Below are positions 62,598-64,000 of a DNA stretch of 64,000 bases, piece by piece. Positions within the stretch are counted from its first letter, which is position 1. Each line of letters starts with the position of its first letter. A program made the position numbers and the translations under genes. The DNA comes from JAVDCA01 sp035293985 (GTDB taxonomy: Bacteria > Pseudomonadota > Alphaproteobacteria > Rhizobiales > Xanthobacteraceae), in the NCBI GenBank assembly GCA_035293985.1, contig DATGLS010000017.1:124001-188000 (forward strand), given 5' to 3'. The notes beneath the pieces were generated by a model that was given only the letters and a program-made list of their open reading frames with translations, made no database searches and was not told the origin of the DNA.

Positions 62598-63071
62598 ATG
62601 AGCGAATCCAGTTCCATGCGTATCTACGTTGACGCCGACGCGTGCCCGGTGAAGGATGAGATCTACAAGGTCGCGGCGCGCCATGGGCTGCTGGTGAGCG
62701 TGGTGGCGAACGGCTTCATCCGGGTGCCGCAAGACCCGTCAATTGAGCGCATCGACGCTGGCTCGGCGGCGGATGCCGCCGACGACTGGATCGCGGCGCG
62801 CGCCGGGCCGACAGACATCGTGATCACGGCCGACATCCCGCTGGCGAGCCGTTGCGTCAAAGCAGGTGCGCAGGTGATCGCCCCGACCGGCAAGCCGTTC
62901 ACACCCGAGTCGATCGGCATGACGCTCGCGATGCGCAACCTCATGCACGACCTGCGTTCGTCCGGCGAGGTCACCGGCGGGCCGCGGCCGTTCCAGCCGC
63001 GCGATCGCTCGGCCTTCCTGTCGGCGCTCGATCAGGCGATTCGCCGCCTGCAGCGCGCGTCCCGAGGCTGA
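62598..63071 (+). CDS. YaiI/YqxD family protein (DUF188)
   Basis: The 157-residue protein has the DUF188 opening RIYVDADACPVKDEIYKVA, the central GPTDIVITADIPLASRCV and GGPRPFQPRDRSAFL. It resembles a PIN-like nuclease fold with acidic residues at conserved positions, but its activity is unknown. The ATG at 62598 gives a seven-residue lead; a start at 62616 (MRIYVDAD) is equally likely. It lies 70 bp downstream of argE on the same strand. Confidence 0.87.
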   Translation: MSESSSMRIYVDADACPVKDEIYKVAARHGLLVSVVANGFIRVPQDPSIERIDAGSAADAADDWIAARAGPTDIVITADIPLASRCVKAGAQVIAPTGKPFTPESIGMTLAMRNLMHDLRSSGEVTGGPRPFQPRDRSAFLSALDQAIRRLQRASRG

Positions 63072-63143
63072 AATGGCGTCGCCTCATCCCGCTTGACTAC
63101 GTTCCGGTGGGCCGCCGCTTGCGACAGCCTCGATTGCGCGAGC

Positions 63144-63430
63144 TCACTCCACGTCGGGCCAACGGCGCGCGCCGTGGATGACACGCAGGATTTCGACCCT
63201 CTCCCCGCGGACCCGGTACGGGACAAAATAGGGCGAGCCCACAATCACGAGCTCACGCGTTTGCGGCACGCGACCCGGCCCCCCGATTGCGGCATTCGCG
63301 GCAATCGAGACTCGACGACATCAACGATGCGTCGCAGCATCTCGGCGGCGGCCGCGGAATCATCATCTGATATGTAAGCGTGAAGCGCCGCGAGATCAGC
63401 GAGCGTCGGGTCGGTCCAATCGATGATCAT
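63144..63430 (-). pseudogene. RelE/ParE-type toxin gene, frameshifted
   Basis: The 5' part reads as a ParE toxin start (IIDWTDPTLADLAALHAYIS) and stays in frame to RLPRMPQSG. A run of six C on the plus strand (63279-63284) then shifts the frame, so the first reading frame ends early at 63245. In the next frame the missing ParE end is intact: TRELVIVGSPYFVPYRV and ILRVIHGARRWPDVE, stopping at 63144. The total length of 287 bp is one base short of a full 95-residue toxin. It is either a recent pseudogene, a sequencing error in the homopolymer, or a slippage-controlled gene. No antitoxin gene lies upstream. Confidence 0.8.
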
Positions 63431-63588
63431 TTGGATTTGGGGCGTGGCTAGCATAAGTGCACAACGGGGAGCGGAACGCGGGTGCGCAGACCACCGGCGA
63501 CGCCAGTCCCTTGCGTTGTGCGATAATGGGGACGTCGGAGCGCGAACCGCGCTTGTAGCTCCCGGCGCGTCGCGCTATCGCGGGTCCC

Positions 63589-64000
63589 ATGCCGCCGCCC
63601 GTCATCCAGCTCAAGGACATCGCGCTCACCTTCGGCGGCACGCCGCTGCTCGAGGGGGTCGAGCTCAGCGTCTCGCAGGGCGAGCGCGTCGCCCTGGTCG
63701 GGCGCAACGGCTCGGGCAAGTCGACGCTGCTCAAGATCACGGCCGGGCTGATCGAGCCCGACCGCGGTACCCGCTTCGTGCAGCCGGGCGCGACCGTGCG
63801 CTACCTGCCCCAGGAGCCGGATTTTGCCGGGGCGGCGACCGTGCTCGACTATGTCGAGGCGGGGCTCGGCCCGGGCGACGATCATCATCGCGCCAGCGCG
63901 CTCGTGGGCGAGCTCGGTCTCGGTGGCCATGAGGATCCGGTGCATCTGTCGGGCGGCGAGGCGCGACGCGCCGCAATCGCGCGCGTGCTGGCGCCGCAGC
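63589..64000 (+). CDS. ABC-F family ATPase (5' part)
   Basis: The gene is cut by the right window edge after about 137 residues. It begins PVIQLKDIALTFGGTPLLEG and has Walker A GRNGSGKST near residue 42 and the ABC signature LSGGE near residue 123. The stretch YLPQEPDFAG between them matches ABC-F proteins of the Uup type. These soluble twin-ATPase proteins act on ribosomes or DNA rather than in transport. The start at ATG 63589 has no strong ribosome-binding site. Uup is the likeliest subfamily, but without the C-terminal half this is provisional. Confidence 0.85.
   Translation, partial: MPPPVIQLKDIALTFGGTPLLEGVELSVSQGERVALVGRNGSGKSTLLKITAGLIEPDRGTRFVQPGATVRYLPQEPDFAGAATVLDYVEAGLGPGDDHHRASALVGELGLGGHEDPVHLSGGEARRAAIARVLAPQ

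Overview
The window is GC-rich and dense with catabolic and housekeeping genes. The gene mix suggests an alphaproteobacterium of the order Hyphomicrobiales (Bradyrhizobium / Xanthobacteraceae-like): several orphan periplasmic binding proteins of the Bug (tripartite tricarboxylate) type, many single-step aromatic-degradation genes, and intergenic palindromic repeats in several families. This placement is inference; no rRNA or other marker is present. I see no tRNA, rRNA, CRISPR, IS element or prophage. About 58 genes are supported, two of them cut by the window edges and one broken by a frameshift.

Layout. 1-5.8 kb: the end of an ECF42-type sigma factor, a 3-hydroxyisobutyrate-dehydrogenase-like enzyme, a Gfo/Idh/MocA oxidoreductase, an FMN alpha-hydroxy-acid oxidase, a fumarylacetoacetate-hydrolase-family enzyme and a membrane protein. 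5.9-10.4 kb: a likely ring-cleavage module (VOC extradiol dioxygenase, Rieske protein, a small unknown protein overlapping it, amidohydrolase ending in a clear terminator, opposed bicupin). 10.5-13.8 kb, minus strand: eutA-like reactivase behind a MarR regulator, and a VanB-type reductase. 13.9-25.9 kb: a phthalate-dioxygenase-like Rieske oxygenase divergent from that reductase, Ldh-type dehydrogenase, TetR/GST divergent pair, two overlapping paralogous cupins, a Bug protein, a MetE-like zinc methyltransferase, a ThDP enzyme, a flavin monooxygenase and an acetamidase/formamidase. 26-28.8 kb: a lipase-like hydrolase, a fatty-acid hydroxylase/sterol desaturase and DoxX.

28.9-35.7 kb, all on the minus strand, is a tight catabolic block: LigI-like amidohydrolase, amidase, and two paralogous C-C-hydrolase-like alpha/beta hydrolases flanking two Bug binding proteins. 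It looks like an uptake-plus-degradation unit for an unknown amide or aromatic substrate. 35.9-40.6 kb holds homogentisate degradation (hmgA, fahA) with an SDR between them and an ACMSD-like amidohydrolase after them. 41-44 kb: a secreted Kazal-domain protein, a glycosyltransferase and a B12-binding radical SAM protein. 44.3-54.7 kb is mainly housekeeping: pyrE, polA, an acyltransferase, hrpB, a clan AA aspartic protease, a Gly/His/Trp-rich secreted protein and a phosphomannomutase/phosphoglucomutase. 54.8-63 kb: a NIPSNAP-like protein, a Nu-type GST, a coupled alpha/beta hydrolase and LLM flavin oxidoreductase, an orphan TraG/VirD4-like protein, a fourth Bug protein, an ArgE-type deacetylase and a YaiI/DUF188 protein. 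The window ends with a frameshifted ParE-like toxin and the start of an ABC-F ATPase.

The best candidates for undescribed biology are the orphan VirD4/TraG-like protein with a degenerate P-loop (58148-60082), the duplicated hydrolase/binding-protein block (28.9-35.7 kb), the small protein translationally overlapping the Rieske protein (7358-7708), and a PolA whose first proofreading motif has lost its glutamate.
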